A DNA stretch of 64,000 nt, from positions 129,443,043 through 129,507,042 of the forward strand of contig OY821518.1 in NCBI GenBank assembly GCA_963682025.1, read 5' to 3'. The notes below the pieces were generated by a model, which was given only the letters and a program-made list of their open reading frames with translations, made no database searches and was not told where the DNA came from. How positions within the stretch are numbered: the stretch's first letter is position 1; each line of letters starts with the position of its first letter. This stretch comes from Cordilura impudica. Taxonomy: Eukaryota > Arthropoda > Insecta > Diptera > Scathophagidae. Below are positions 35,451 through 47,189 of this stretch, piece by piece. The translations under genes and the position numbers were made by a program.

Positions 35451-35769
35451 TATTTTAAAATTATGTCCGGTATTTTTTAAAGTTTCACCTGGCAACCCTA
35501 AACATTGGACATTGGAATATTTTATCTTAGGAAAACCTTTCTCTTTCAAAAAAACTTAATTGTTCTAGAATTTGTTTACCGAAAAAGGTAAAAGGTAAAA
35601 AAGGTAATTCCTAGATTTTTCAAGAAGATATTTAAAAAGAAATTAAATCAAACATTTTTGTGAAGAACAATTTGTAGATTCCGAAATTTGTATCAAATAA
35701 ATTATATGTATATAAAATTATCAGACAATTTTAGTGTAGAAAAATTCTGAAGATCAAGACCTATGTTTA

Positions 35770-36460
35770 CATCCTATATTGACCTAGACCCATCTCTTAT
35801 TATATCGAGCGACTCAGAATCACTTTCTGTCTATCCGCCTGTGTGTCCATGGAAACCTTGTAATCAAACTACAGGTCACAAATATGAATATATTGTGATA
35901 AGATCTGGTACCAGTATATAAGCTTTTTGGCCATAGGACGAACGATATTGAAATTGGTATAATTCGGTGCATTTTCAGACTTAATTCTCATACAAATTTT
36001 CCATATGAGATCGACTTATATTGTCATAAGACCCCAATAGATCTTGGTCAAATTTTTTTTGTTTGTATATATTACACCCATTCATCAGCAGTCCAAAAAT
36101 AAACGCTGTAGGGCAATTCTAGTTATCGCATAAAGCTGATTCCCGATCTTCACTTAAATCTATCAAAAAACAAAATTGTTGCACAAATTTTTCTCATATT
36201 TTGTTTGTATATGCTTTTGTAGAAAATAAGTGACTTGACTAAATTTGGTCAGATACGGTTCATTTTTTGACCTATTCCCCGTGTAAATATAACATCCAAT
36301 ATAAATATTTTCATATCTGCAGGCAAAAAAATTAAAAACAATGCCACCCAAATTTGGTGTATGCTTATTTTCTATATCCAATTAGAGACATGCCTTGCAT
36401 GGTATAAAGTATCGTATAATCGGTTTAGATCGTCTATAATTTTCTTACTTGTTTTGATTA
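35770..36460 (-). repeat. Dispersed repeat family A, copy A8
   Basis: A diverged minus-strand copy, ending with CGTATAATCGGTTTAGATCG and CTTACTTGTTT at its 5' edge. The TCCG tract is mostly lost. Confidence 0.8.
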
Positions 36461-36464
36461 TATT

Positions 36465-37100
36465 TTATAAAAAAAAAAAAAAAAAACATTGTAACTGATT
36501 TTTGTTTTCCTATGATATATTTGGTAAGGGTATGGCCAAACTTTTAATACACTTTAATTGCAAAACGCTAATTTTGACCTTAGTAAACACCAAATGATAA
36601 CATATTTCTTTGTTATAAATGTCTAATATTCTCTAAATATTTTTCTGCGTGCTAAAACAAAAAGTAAAATCAATAAGAAACGTTTCATTATAATTATAGA
36701 ATAAAGAAACGTTACTTTTATGCCAACCATAATCATTAATATTTCTTGTTAAAAATGTTAAACATTTCAAGAGTAATTAAGGTTGTCTTATATTTAATAT
36801 TATGAAAAAATATTAATTAACACTTCAATATTTGTATGGAGCCTAAATTTTGTGGGATGACTTTATCTTAACACCAGTTGAGATAAAGTTTTTTTTCTTT
36901 ATGATTTTATGAAGTACTTTAAAAGGCATATTTTAAAATTAAGATTAAAACCCGCCAGAGAAAATATTTTAATGGAAAAATAATACTAAATAATTATAAA
37001 ACTGCTTTAAATTTATAAGGAATCTAATTTGATTAAAATCATCAAAATTTAACTTAGATAATTTACTTATTTTGGACAAATCGTACTGTTATCCAAAGAG
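36465..37100. other. Unassigned AT-rich DNA
   Basis: Begins with a poly-A run at about 36470-36486. No supported feature. Confidence 0.5.
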
Positions 37101-37104
37101 TATA

Positions 37105-37235
37105 TCATATAAGTAAGAAAATTAAAATTGGTCTATACTATACCATGCGTTAAGAGAAAGGGTCTTAGGTCTAATTTATTGGATATAGAAAATAAACATG
37201 AACAAAATTTGAGTGACATATATAATGTTAATAGG
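37105..37235 (+). repeat. Dispersed repeat family A, copy A9 (5' fragment)
   Basis: AAGTAAGAAAATTAAAATTG, ACTATACCATGCGTTAAGAG and TGGATATAGAAAATAAACAT identify the first 130 bp of the family. The rest is absent. Confidence 0.65.
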
Positions 37236-37714
37236 CTAAGCGATTTCTTGTGACCGATGTTTTCTTCTACCGTTTTATCCCGATTTAGACCCAACATATA
37301 TTATTTGAAAGGTATTTCTTTTTAGCCGATTTGCAGATTTACAGATTTTTAAATTTTGTCCTTTATTTTGAGAAAATTGCATTTTAAGTTGCTACTAACA
37401 CATACATAAAATTATACAATGCTATGTGTGTGTTTATGAAATTTGTTAATGTGTTTGGAATAAAAATGAGTTTGTTTTTTGTGTTGATTTGTGAATTGGC
37501 TATAATCGATTAGCATACTTTTAGGGTCTTTATTTAATGAAAAAATAAAATTTCTTAGAATATGCGCTTGAATTTCGAGGGCTGGAATCTGCTTATTACA
37601 ACAAACACACTGAATTTGTACCATTTTTAGAGGGTGGAAAACGTAATCGAAAACAACATACGAGTAGCAAACTCTACAAAAAACAGTGAGAAAAGTTCAA
37701 TTTTGTGTTATTCA

Positions 37715-37984
37715 AAAAATGAAAATGAAAAATGGAAAATGAAAAGTGGAAAATGGAAAATGAAAAATTAAAAATGGAAAATGGAAAATAGAAAATGAGA
37801 AATGGAAAATGGAACATGAAAAATGAAAAATAAAAAAAAATGGAAAATTAAAATTGAAAAATGGAAAATGAAAAATGAAATCTGGAAAACGGAAAATGGA
37901 AAACGAAAAATTAAAAATGGAAAATGGAAAATGAAAAATGAAAAATGGAAAGCGAAAAATGGAAAATGAAAAATAAAAATATAA

Positions 37985-38015
<31 letters not shown>

Positions 38016-38166
38016 CGGAAAATGAAGAATTAAAAATGGAAAATGAAGAATTAAAAATGGAAAGTGAAAAATTAAATATTAAAAATGAAATATGAAAAAT
38101 GGAAAGTGGAAAATGGAAAAAGAAAAATGGAAAATGAAAAGTGAAAAATGAAAATATAAAAATGAA

Positions 38167-38197
<31 letters not shown>

Positions 38198-38388
38198 CGG
38201 AAAATGAAAAATGGAAAATGAAAAATTGAAAATCGAAAATGGAAAAGGGAAAATTAGAAATGGAAAATTAAAAATGAAAATGAAAAATGGAAAATGAAAA
38301 ATGAATAATGAAAATTGAAAATGAAAAATGAAAAATGGAAAATGAAAAATGGAAAATGAAAAATGCAAAATGGAAAATGAAAAATTAA

Positions 38389-38421
<33 letters not shown>

Positions 38422-39112
38422 AAAAAATGGAATATGGAAAATAAAAAATGAAAAATAAAAAAAAAATGGAAAATTAAAATTGAAAAATGGAAAATGAAAA
38501 ATGAAAACTGGAAAACGGAAAATGGAAAACGAAAAATTAAAAATGGAAAATGGAAAATTAAAAATTAAAAATAAAAATTGAAAAATGGAAAATGAAAAAT
38601 TTAATTGAAAATAGAAAATGAAAAATGAAAAATGGAAAGCGAAAAATAGAAAATGAAAAATGAAACATGAAAATATAAAAATGAAAAACGGAAAATGAAA
38701 AATGGAAAACGGAAAATGAAAAATTAAAAATGGAAAATGAAAAATTAAAAATGGAAAATGAAAAATTAAATATTATAAATGAAATATGAAAAATGGAAAG
38801 TGGAAAATGGAAACAGAAAAATGGAAAATGAAAAATTAAAAATGAAAATATAAAAATGAAAAATGCAAAATGAAAAATGAAAAATGGAAAACGGAAAATG
38901 AAAATTAAAAATGGAAAATGAAAAATGAAAAATGAAAAATGAAAATTGAAAAATGAAAAATGTAAAATGAAAAATCGAAAATGGAAAATGAAAAGTGGAA
39001 AATGGAAAATGAAATTTGAAAAACTAAAAATGAAAAACGAAAGATGAAAATTGAAAAGTGAAAAATGGAAAATGATAAAAAAAAATGAAAATTGAAAATG
39101 AAAAAAGCGGAA
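37715..39112 (+). repeat. AAAATGGAAAATGAAA array, about 1.4 kb
   Basis: Irregular 6-8-bp units (AAAATGG, AAAATGA, AAAATTA) cover 1.4 kb. A higher-order repeat is visible: the block at about 37.8-38.1 kb recurs at about 38.4-38.7 kb with shared rare variants such as GGAAAACGGAAAATGG. Long antisense frames rich in Phe, Ser and Ile at 38072-38404 and 38905-39120 exist only because the repeat lacks stops on that strand. Confidence 0.95.
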
Positions 39113-39160
39113 GGTATCAAAGATTCGGCCCAGCCGAATTTAACACTCTTACTTGTTTAT
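39113..39160 (-). repeat. Repeat edge with CTTACTTGTTT
   Basis: GATTCGGCCCAGCCGAATTT, a near-palindrome, is followed by AACACTCTTACTTGTTT. Reverse-complemented, this is the ACAAGTAAGAGTGTT start used by families A and B. It abuts the array, so a dispersed repeat starts here on the minus strand and its body is replaced by the array. Confidence 0.55.
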
Positions 39161-39164
39161 TGTG

Positions 39165-41903
39165 GTATCGAAAATAAAAGTGGCGTTAACAAAACTCCCA
39201 AAATTTATATTTTATAAATTTGATATAAAATTACTGAAAGGCTTGTTTAATTCTTAATAAATGCTTGAATATTTTAGCCGTACACTCAGAAAACTTTTTT
39301 ATAGTAACTACATGTAAGTTTAAAGTAGCAGTTTCTATATAATTGTAGTTAAATTGACTATTTACTGACAGTGATTGGAAAAAAAAGCAAAAATATTGTA
39401 TTTTAGTTATAGTCAATTTTTGTAGTTAGTTACTAAAAACAAACTTGTATTAAAGTGATAACGTTATATTTGTAACATTTTTTAGTATTTCCTAATAAAA
39501 GCAAGCGAAACTTCTTAAATGCTGTAGTTTATTTGTTGGTTGTTTTGATAATTGTTGTACAACATTGTAGTTGCTTTTGAATTTGTTATAAAGCACAATA
39601 TTTTTAGTTAATTTTATGAAAAGTGCTGTTAAGTGCATTATTAACTGCAATATAGTAGTTTTAACTGTCGTTTCTAGTTAACTATACCAACGAAATAGGT
39701 TGGTGTATTATTGAATAACACGTTTTTAAATTAATAATGTTTCCATCAAGAAAGAGAGAAGAAAATTATGGTGTTCCGTTTTTGAACCAGCACAATGAAT
39801 TTACAATTTTTTTTTCGGTAAACATTTAATTCGAATCAAAAAATTTAAAATACGTACTTTTATACCCTACACCGCTGTGTGATACGGGATAATTTAAGAC
39901 TGCGCTGATATTTCAGAAAATCCTTTTTAATTCAGGTCGCAAATACAAATGAAAATGGACAGAACCTTACGATCTTTGAATTCAAATAGTAGGTTATGTT
40001 TTGATTAAAAAAATAATTTTTTTATTGTATTACAACACAAAAAATAGTGGAAATAGGAAAATTTTAAACGATTTTTTTTATCGTCATTTGAGTTCCGTAT
40101 TTAAAATTCAACATCAAAATCGTAAATCGAGGCTTATCTGTATTTATTTTAATTTTCTCATTAAGTTGTTATAACCATTGTACAACATTATTACTATAAT
40201 CGTTTTCTAAGATTATCTGCAAAATAAAGTACATTATTCTTTTATCAAGATGTAGAAAAAAAAAAAAACTTCTTTTTAACAAAACCAGGCACGTTATCAT
40301 TATCAGTTCTAATAAAATTTATAAAGTCACTAACAAACAAATTAAACATACTCGTAGGTATCAAGTGTTCGAGAGTACCCCATACATATGTCTAAAAGTA
40401 AATAATTATAATCAAATACTGCCAATTAATGTTGTTGGTATAAATATCAGTTAAAAAAATTTACAACCTCAATACACCAAACAAGCGTAATATATTGTTA
40501 TATGGTTTCGGGCAGGTTTCGAAATAAATTACTTATTAGACACAAAAAAAAAAACAAACCCTCGTGAAAATATGATTATACCTACATATATAATTGTAAT
40601 CTTTTATCACGAATAATATATGAATGAATATAGTAACATATACCATATTATATCAGTACTTTATACCCTACCATTCTGAAGTTAGTGTAAAATGATTTAG
40701 TGCTGATTTCAGTAACTGTAATCAAAAATTAGTTTTATTGTAACGAACAATTTACGTAAACTTCGTACTCAAACTACGTACATACGTAGACTCATATATA
40801 TGTATAAGTAATTGTTACGTTAACTGTTTGCAGTTCAATCAATAAGTTTTCAGTACATATAATTTTACAGTAAAAATTCAGTTGATTGACAAAACAACTT
40901 CGATATTATTCAAATACGATTACTTATTTTGCTAACGAGGGTAATTACTTAAATATGATTCATTTAATTTCATTAGATCAGTATTACATTTTTATAAAAA
41001 CTAATGTAGATGAACAAAACAGCGGATACAATTATTAATTAATTTTTTCTAAATTTAACTTTTTTTTGTTACAATAATTATATTTATCTTTCTGCTTACG
41101 CAATCGGACATCTGTTACTTAAGCAACAGATGATTTTATTTTATTTTGGTTTTCTTGTGATCATAACTTCCTAAAAAAAAGCTCACAAAAATTGCTTGTT
41201 CTCAAAGTAACGGATGACTATTTAAAAACGAGTAAAAGTTTACTGTACTGACACTAAGTCGACGTTGATTGTGAAACATCATCTGCTTACACTCTTTTAC
41301 TTTGTTGTGCTTTGCAAAAATTCTGAAAGTGCTTCAAATAACGTGTAAATGAAAACTGAGATATCCAAAATATTTAGAAGTTCAAATAAAACGGTTAATA
41401 ATTTAATGGCGTTTTATTATTAAGAATTATGCTTAGAAATTCCATATTTACGATAACGCTGGTTATTATCAATTAAGTCATAAATTTTACAAGAACTCCC
41501 TAGGTGGTAAGAAAGGCATTTAGAACCCACATATTTAAAGCAAAGCGGTTAGTTCATCAACCACAAAACATGACTCTAATAATTGGGTATTTTAGCCAGA
41601 CGTAAAATTTAATTTTTTACCAATCGATCAACTTGCCATAATGCAGCCGAATTTAAGTTTTTTTTATTTGAAATTTGGTGAAGATTTGAGAAGAACAGAA
41701 AAATGAGAAGGTCCTGTTTAAGGAAAATGAATTTTAATTCCGTACAAAACTTATGTAGAGGTATTTTCAGGTCTTCGACTTGCAGCGGGTTATAGCAGTT
41801 ATTAGTATTTTGTTAACCTTAATTTAACTACACCCAACTTTTGTTTCTCAACATCACTGTGCAGTCATCTGTCATCGAAAAATTAATTTACGACCCCATA
41901 TAG
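39165..41903. other. Unassigned AT-rich DNA
   Basis: 2.7 kb with no recognisable gene. TATACCCTACACCGCTGTGT near 39.86 kb and ATACCCTACCATTCTGAAG near 40.67 kb look like isolated 3'-end fragments of family A/B-type repeats. Confidence 0.45.
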
Positions 41904-41905
41904 TA

Positions 41906-43204
41906 AAGGATCCGCCAAATAACTTTTTTTTTTTAAATGCTATAAAAAAACTACTGAATATTATCTCAAACTTCTTTTTTTATTTGAAAGTACAATCCTT
42001 CCGGTTAATAATGGAAAATAATTTCATTCAAATGGCTGCCTCGGCTGGCCATGCAGTGGCCTACACGATCGGTCCAATTTTTAAGCACATTATCGACTGT
42101 GTGCAGCTGTATTTCACCAATGGCTTCACGAATATTGTCCTTTAAAGCGTCAATTGCCTCTGGCTTGTTGGCGTAACTCTTAACTTTGAGGGCACCCCAC
42201 AAATAATAGTCCAACGGTGTCAAATCGCAGCTCCGAGGTGGCCAAACGACATCAGCTCTGCGGCTGATAATGCGATCTTCAAAAACAGGGCGCAAAACAT
42301 CGAGTGTAGCTTCGGCTGTGTGGCACGTAGCGCCGTCCTGTTGAAACCAAATGTTGCCAATATCCTCCTCTTCAATTTTTGTGAACAAAAATTCGTTCAA
42401 CATGGCCCGATAACGATCGCCATTGACTGTAACGGCCACTCCTTGCTCATTTTCGAAGAAAAATGGCCCAATTATACCTCTGGACCAAAATCCGCACCAA
42501 ACAGAGACTCGTTTTGGGTGTATCGGCTTTTTAATGTATGCGTGCGGGTTTTGTGTGACCCAAATGCGACAGTTTTGCTTGTTTACATACCCGCCAAGAT
42601 CAAAATGAGCTTCATCTGAAAAGATGATTTTTTTTGGCAAAATCGGCATCTTCTGTAAGTCGATCGCAGGCCCACTTAGCGAAGCGAAAACGCATTGGTC
42701 GGTTGGCTTCAACTCCTGAACCAATTGGACTTTGTATGGCGTCATACCAAGGTCTTTATGCAAAATTCGTCTCAATGATGCCTCCGAAATGTTCAATTCT
42801 TGAGAACGACGGTGAATTGATGTTGATGGCGCTTCATGCACACTTTCTGCCACAGCAGCAATATTCTCGGGTGTACGCACTGTTTTTGGCTTTTCACGCT
42901 TTGGTTTATCGATGAGGATGCCAGTTTCTTTCACTTTTTTTCACAAGATAACGAACATACGATGCTGACGGTGCTTCTCTTCTTCCAAAATCCGTACGCA
43001 ATTTTCGCACACATTCTGCAACATTACCATGACTTTCAAAGTAATGTCGCAATATTTCCCAGCGTTGTTCAAGCGTATACACAACCATATTCGTTCAGCG
43101 GAAGGATAAAACTAATTATCTATCAAATCAGACATGAGCTAAGTGTAACCATTCACGAAATAAGAACAAGTTGAAAAAAAAAAAACGTTAGATGGCGGAC
43201 CCTT
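41906..43204 (-). mobile_element. DD41D mariner, second family, 1299 bp, damaged
   Basis: Inverted ends AAGGATCCGCCAAATAAC (left) and, reverse-complemented, AAGGGTCCGCCATCTAACG (right) are flanked by TA (41904-41905 and 43205-43206). The structure is full length. A shorter copy with matching ends lies at 56686-57794. Its protein is clearly related to, but distinct from, the one at 14929-16014, so two DD41D families are present. Confidence 0.9.
42005..43088 (-). pseudogene. DD41D mariner transposase with two frame lesions
   Basis: The ATG at 43088 opens MVVYTLEQRW. After 55-56 codons an extra A in a poly-A run (near 42940) shifts the frame. The main part continues in 42005-42934 from VKETGILIDKP. 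A 4-bp loss near 42700 and a compensating extra A near 42632 scramble about 22 residues between PTD and KKIIFSDEAH. The catalytic motifs survive: FSDEAHFDLGG, FQQDGATCHTAEA and CDLTPLDYYLWG, with 41 residues between the last two Asp. Because of the first shift no full-length protein can be made. Confidence 0.88.
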
Positions 43205-43224
43205 TATATATGTATATTATTGAT

Positions 43225-43310
43225 CCTTATAATAACTCGAGTCGATATAGTGATGTCCGTCTGTTCGCCTGTCTGTCAGTCTGTTGAAATCACTCTCATT
43301 CACGACATAA
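43225..43310 (-). repeat. Fragment of a TCCGTCTG-bearing dispersed repeat
   Basis: GAGTCGATATAGTGATGTCC followed by GTCTGTTCGCCTGTCTGTC matches the 3' module shared by family A-like repeats. Only about 80 bp is recognisable. Confidence 0.5.
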
Positions 43311-43795
43311 ACTATTTTCCAGGGTAAACTTAGGACAACATTGTTTGTCATCACGTCGAGCAGCGTGGTATTTAAAGTGGGATAGTTCTAGCATCACATT
43401 ACCGAGATGTGGCCTAAAATTAAAACAATTTTCTGCGTTCATTATAATAATTTTGCAATAGGTCCAGATACTAATATATTAATGTGAACGTAGAACAATC
43501 GTACTTGTTTAAATTAAATAAATAATAATAAAATTTTAAAGTTTTTCGAAATTGGGTGCGTTACAAGAGCAATGTATACCAAGGATCATACATCATGAAA
43601 ATTGGTATGATTGAATAAGAGATTCGACTTAAGTACCAACATTGTTGCTACCATTAACAACAAAAATATTATGCTAGAAATGTTTGTATGCACAAGGCAA
43701 GACAATCTAAAAGTTGTTGTCTACACTAAGTTTTCAAAATAGGTCAACGGTTAATATATTTAATATGTAAACACTTCTTTAAAGTATTGCTCGTA

Positions 43796-43860
43796 CGGGG
43801 CAGATTGGTTAGAGTTGTTGCCTATAAATCCTGCATTTGTTGCTTCAAATCACACTAGCG
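43796..43860 (+). other. tRNA-like segment, possible SINE head or tRNA relic
   Basis: GGCAGATTGGTTAGAGTTGT resembles a tRNA D-arm/box A. TGCTTCAAATCACAC, about 33 nt on, resembles a degenerate box B (GGTTCAAATCC). Stems are imperfect and the acceptor arm is not convincing, so it is not a functional tRNA. A tRNA-derived SINE head is the alternative. Confidence 0.3.
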
Positions 43861-43869
43861 TCAATTTTC

Positions 43870-44365
43870 AATTTTCTTAAATAACGGAAAAATTGTGCAA
43901 ATGGATTTTATTCTTCAATAATGGTAATTTTAATTTAGTTCTTAATAACGGTAAAATACGGTAAAAATAACAAAAACAAAAAAAATTAAATTTGTCAAAC
44001 AAGCTGAAATTTCCAAAATGAATAAAATCAAAATATTTAGTATTAAAAAAATATTTCTTTCTTTTTAGGAGAATTGCAAATTAAACAAAAGAAATGCACT
44101 GTATCGCTTGTGGGAAATTAACCAGTAAAGACGGAATTTGTAGGCAACATCTCTAACCACTCGCATACATACGAGTTGGTCAACTACTCCACATAAAAAT
44201 GAATAACACTGGAACAAATTCAGGTTAGCAAATGTTAGGTCGATTCTGAGAGTGAGGGGTGAAAATAGAGACTAAATTAGAAGACCGTATCGCGGCGTTT
44301 GTTTATGTTAGTTCGAATTTTTTTTAATCGACCTTCGAACTTTGCAGTCAAATGCCGATTTTCAG
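43870..44365. other. Unassigned AT-rich DNA
   Basis: Nothing recognisable before the inverted end at 44366. Confidence 0.5.
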
Positions 44366-47172
44366 CATATTGTTTATATGGTTTCTTGGCTACAACTCGT
44401 CGACTAATTGATATTTTTTCAATCTGTAAAAGCCAAATTATTGCTAGAGACCTGTGCAACAATCAAAATTTTAAAAAAAATTGATTTATTAAATTTTTGT
44501 GGTGCTTATGAAGCAAAATGTTGGAAAAATTTCTTCAATAAATTTCATTTGAAAAGAAAATGGTCTTAGTCGATAATTTGCGTTAAAAATCCCAAAACCA
44601 TTAAATAAATAGCGATTTAGGTAGAAGTAATTAAAAAGGGAAGTTCCAAGAATTAGGAATTAGTAAAACAACTTTTTTTTTTTGTTTGTTTTATTTCGTA
44701 CAAGCGAATTAATTTCAAAAATGAAGATTCAGTTAAGACTCGAAACTCAGCCGAAGATGATGTCTTTTAATTTTCGCTCGGTCGTGATAAAATTCGCTAT
44801 TAATTTTTTTGGAACTTATTTCATTTTGTGAGTGATTTAAGTTAAGTGCATCCGTTTCACAAAAATAACAAAAAAAAACATCTAATATATATTGTATTAA
44901 AAATGTCGGAACCAAAATGGTAAAATGGACCATTTTTGTAATGTTTGTGGACGTTTCATAGCAAGCGATGAAAATTGTGGCAATGCGAGTGATTTTTTTT
45001 TTTTTGGAAGCCTATAAACAATATTTCTCGAAAGAGTTTATCACTGACGTAAACTATGCCCCTAAAAAAGTTTGATTTAATTGCTATTCAACTCTTATGC
45101 AATGGAAAAGTGAAAAGAAAAAGGCTATGCCTTTTGGTATAACAATGATGTGGTTAGACAACAGCCCGCATAAAGAAGGAAATTGCTATGGTCGTATCAA
45201 CTACCATAAAACTTTGAATACAAGGAAAGCAAAGAATAAAACTTATGTAGCAGTGCCAAGTGTCCAATTACCATTACCGCACTCAGAACTCGTTCCAGTA
45301 CCAACATACCGAAGTATTGATCTTCAAACAGATATCAGTACTACAACCGCCGCTGCTGCATCCATGGATTTCTTCTCAGAATACGACCCTGGTGAAGGTA
45401 CATCCTATGAAACATCAAAGTATCCAATCCTAGTCACACAAAACCAATTGGATGGAATTGTTGCAAATTTGTGTTTGACTCAGAAAAAATCAGAAGTACT
45501 GGCTTCATTTTTGAAAGGAAATAATTTGCTGACGAAAGGTACCAAAGTAACAGCATATCGAAAACGCCAAAAAGAGTTAGAAAAGTTTTTCAGTGTGAAT
45601 GATGCTAAAAATTTCGCTTATTGCAACGATATTGAAAAGTTAATGGAGACGATAGGGTTAACCTATAAAAAAGATGATTGGCGTTTATTCATCGATAGTT
45701 CACTAATCAGCTTAAAAGTTGTGCTTTTGCACAAGACAAATAGAATGCCTTCTGTTCCGATTGCGTATAGCACTGACACTAGTGAAAATTTCGATAATTG
45801 AAATACATTATGGAAGTAGTCAAATATAACGAACACCAGTGGGGCAAAATAGTTTCATTGATTACAGGCTTAACAGCATCTGGCCGTCCAAAATATCCAT
45901 GTTTTTTGTGCGATTGGGATTCACGATACGAAGGAAGAAACCAGTACAAACAGCATAACTGGAATAGTCGCATTGGATGGAAATGGCCTAAAGAAAATAG
46001 GCTACACGGAAGTCTTGTTCCTGAAATGAAAATTTTGTTGCCGTTGCTCCACATTAAACTTGGCATTGCTAAAAATTTTTTGAAATTTATCGCAAATAGA
46101 CCAGCAGTATTCAACCGCTTAAAAGACATTTTCCCAAGACTAAGTAACGCCAAAATTCAGGAAGGGGTTGTTAATGGTCCCGACGCAAAGACAACTACAG
46201 GCAATCTGTTGCAAAAATGTTGGCAGCTTTCGATGAAATTGGGGTTAATATGTCGTACAAAATTCATCTCTTGCATCAGCATCTTGATCAACTCGCTTAA
46301 CAGTTGCCAACTGAATCTAATGAGCAAGGCGAACGTTATCACCAAACTGCGCTTCCATTTGAAATAAGATAACTAGAGTGTGCATATTTTGAATTCCTAG
46401 ATTTTGTCAGAGTGCACAATTTAAACATGTTAACGATTGAAAACTATTTTCGTTTCAGGTACAGAGGAAAGAAATCTCCAGATGCAATACTCGCTGAAAT
46501 TTGTTGGTGGTATAAAAACACCTTTGAAGAAGAGGAAGACGAGGAAAAAGAGGAAGAAGGGGAAGACAAAGATGAAATTCCAGAATATCTGTTGGACGAA
46601 ATTATCGACCTTTCTGATGATGATGACGATGACCAAGATATTAGAGAGAGCAGTGATGTTGATCCACAGCCGCCTGCTAAACGGCAACTGGCCAAATCAT
46701 TAATTTAACTTATTTCATTTTTTTACTTAAAACCTTTCATAACTAACATTTCAAAAATATATTTTTTCCAAATTTTTATAATTTCTTTTTCAATGTTTCT
46801 TCAAAACCAACACTGAACAAAATTGATACATAAAAAATGAGAAGTAAATTAATATTAAGCTGGAAAACGCAAGTTTTGTTTATGATTGTTTTCTTTTCAA
46901 ATGAAATTTATTGAAGAAACTGAGAAGCATATTATAGATCAAACAGAAAGCAAAAATGACTTAGTTTTGTGGAAAATATTTTCAAAAAGCAGGAAAAAAA
47001 ATAACTTTTCCAACATTTTGCTTCATAAGCACAACAAAAATTTTCTAAATCAATCAATTTTTTTAAAAATTTTAATTGTTGCACAGGTCTTTAGCAATAA
47101 TTTGACTTTTACAGATTGAAAAAATATCAATTAGTCGACGAGTTATAGCCAAAAAACCATATAAACAATATG
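44366..47172 (+). mobile_element. Long-TIR DNA transposon, unassigned family, decayed copy
   Basis: Inverted arms of about 200 bp begin CATATTGTTTATATGGTTT at 44366 and at 47172 (reverse-complemented). They share TCGTCGACTAATTGATATTT and GTGCTTATGAAGCAAAATGT. The right arm carries about 100 bp of extra sequence not in the left. Between them lies a broken transposase-like gene related to the intact one at 61611-63323. No target duplication is obvious, so the exact ends are uncertain by a few bases. The superfamily is not one I can name. Confidence 0.75.
44925..46708 (+). pseudogene. Unassigned zinc-knuckle/DDE-like transposase, broken copy
   Basis: The ATG at 44925 gives MDHFCNVCGRF, the same N-terminal Cys pair as the 61.6-kb protein. 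One extra T in a 13-T run near 45000 shifts frame. TGA at 45073-45075 replaces the first Cys of C-F-N-C (from TGT). An open frame at 45097-45801 includes DWRLFIDSSLISLK. A shift near 45798 leads to KYPCFLCDWDSR and LLHIKLGIAKNF. The middle is deleted, then another frame has NMSYKIHLLHQHLDQL and NEQGERYHQ. KKSPDAILAEICWWYKN and an Asp/Glu-rich tail follow at 46.45-46.71 kb, after a possible intron ending TTTCGTTTCAG (46459). Compared with 61611-63323 the motif order is conserved, but the DLK Asp is lost. Confidence 0.75.
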
Positions 47173-47189
47173 GTTCTATATTTGATACA

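Larger units (their letters stand above)
32229..35500 (+). mobile_element. hAT transposon with 8-bp TSD and nested repeats
   Basis: It is flanked by a perfect 8-bp direct repeat, AACATTGG, at 32221-32228 and 35501-35508, the length typical of hAT insertions. The right end, reverse-complemented, begins TAGGGTTGCCAGGTGAAAC. The left end begins TACTGTTTAATTCAACTACC, only weakly similar, so the left arm has decayed. The interior encodes a broken hAT transposase (32.56-34.46 kb). Two family A copies (34.46-35.45 kb) sit inside the 3' portion. Confidence 0.65.

Noticed and set aside
38072..38404. Long antisense frame rich in Phe, Ser and Ile (also 38905-39120)
   Set aside because: Low-complexity translation of the AAAATGGAAAATG array, which lacks stops on that strand. 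No start context or family signature.
42320..43174. Plus-strand frames of 61-112 codons
   Set aside because: Antisense shadows of the DD41D pseudogene. The protein-like reading is on the minus strand.
46430..46703. Ser-rich and Phe-rich antisense frames and a Lys/Thr-rich +1 frame
   Set aside because: Alternative phases of the Asp/Glu-rich tail of the broken long-TIR transposase.
46886..47119. 77-codon frame next to the decayed transposase
   Set aside because: It lies in the right inverted arm of the long-TIR element and is explained by it.
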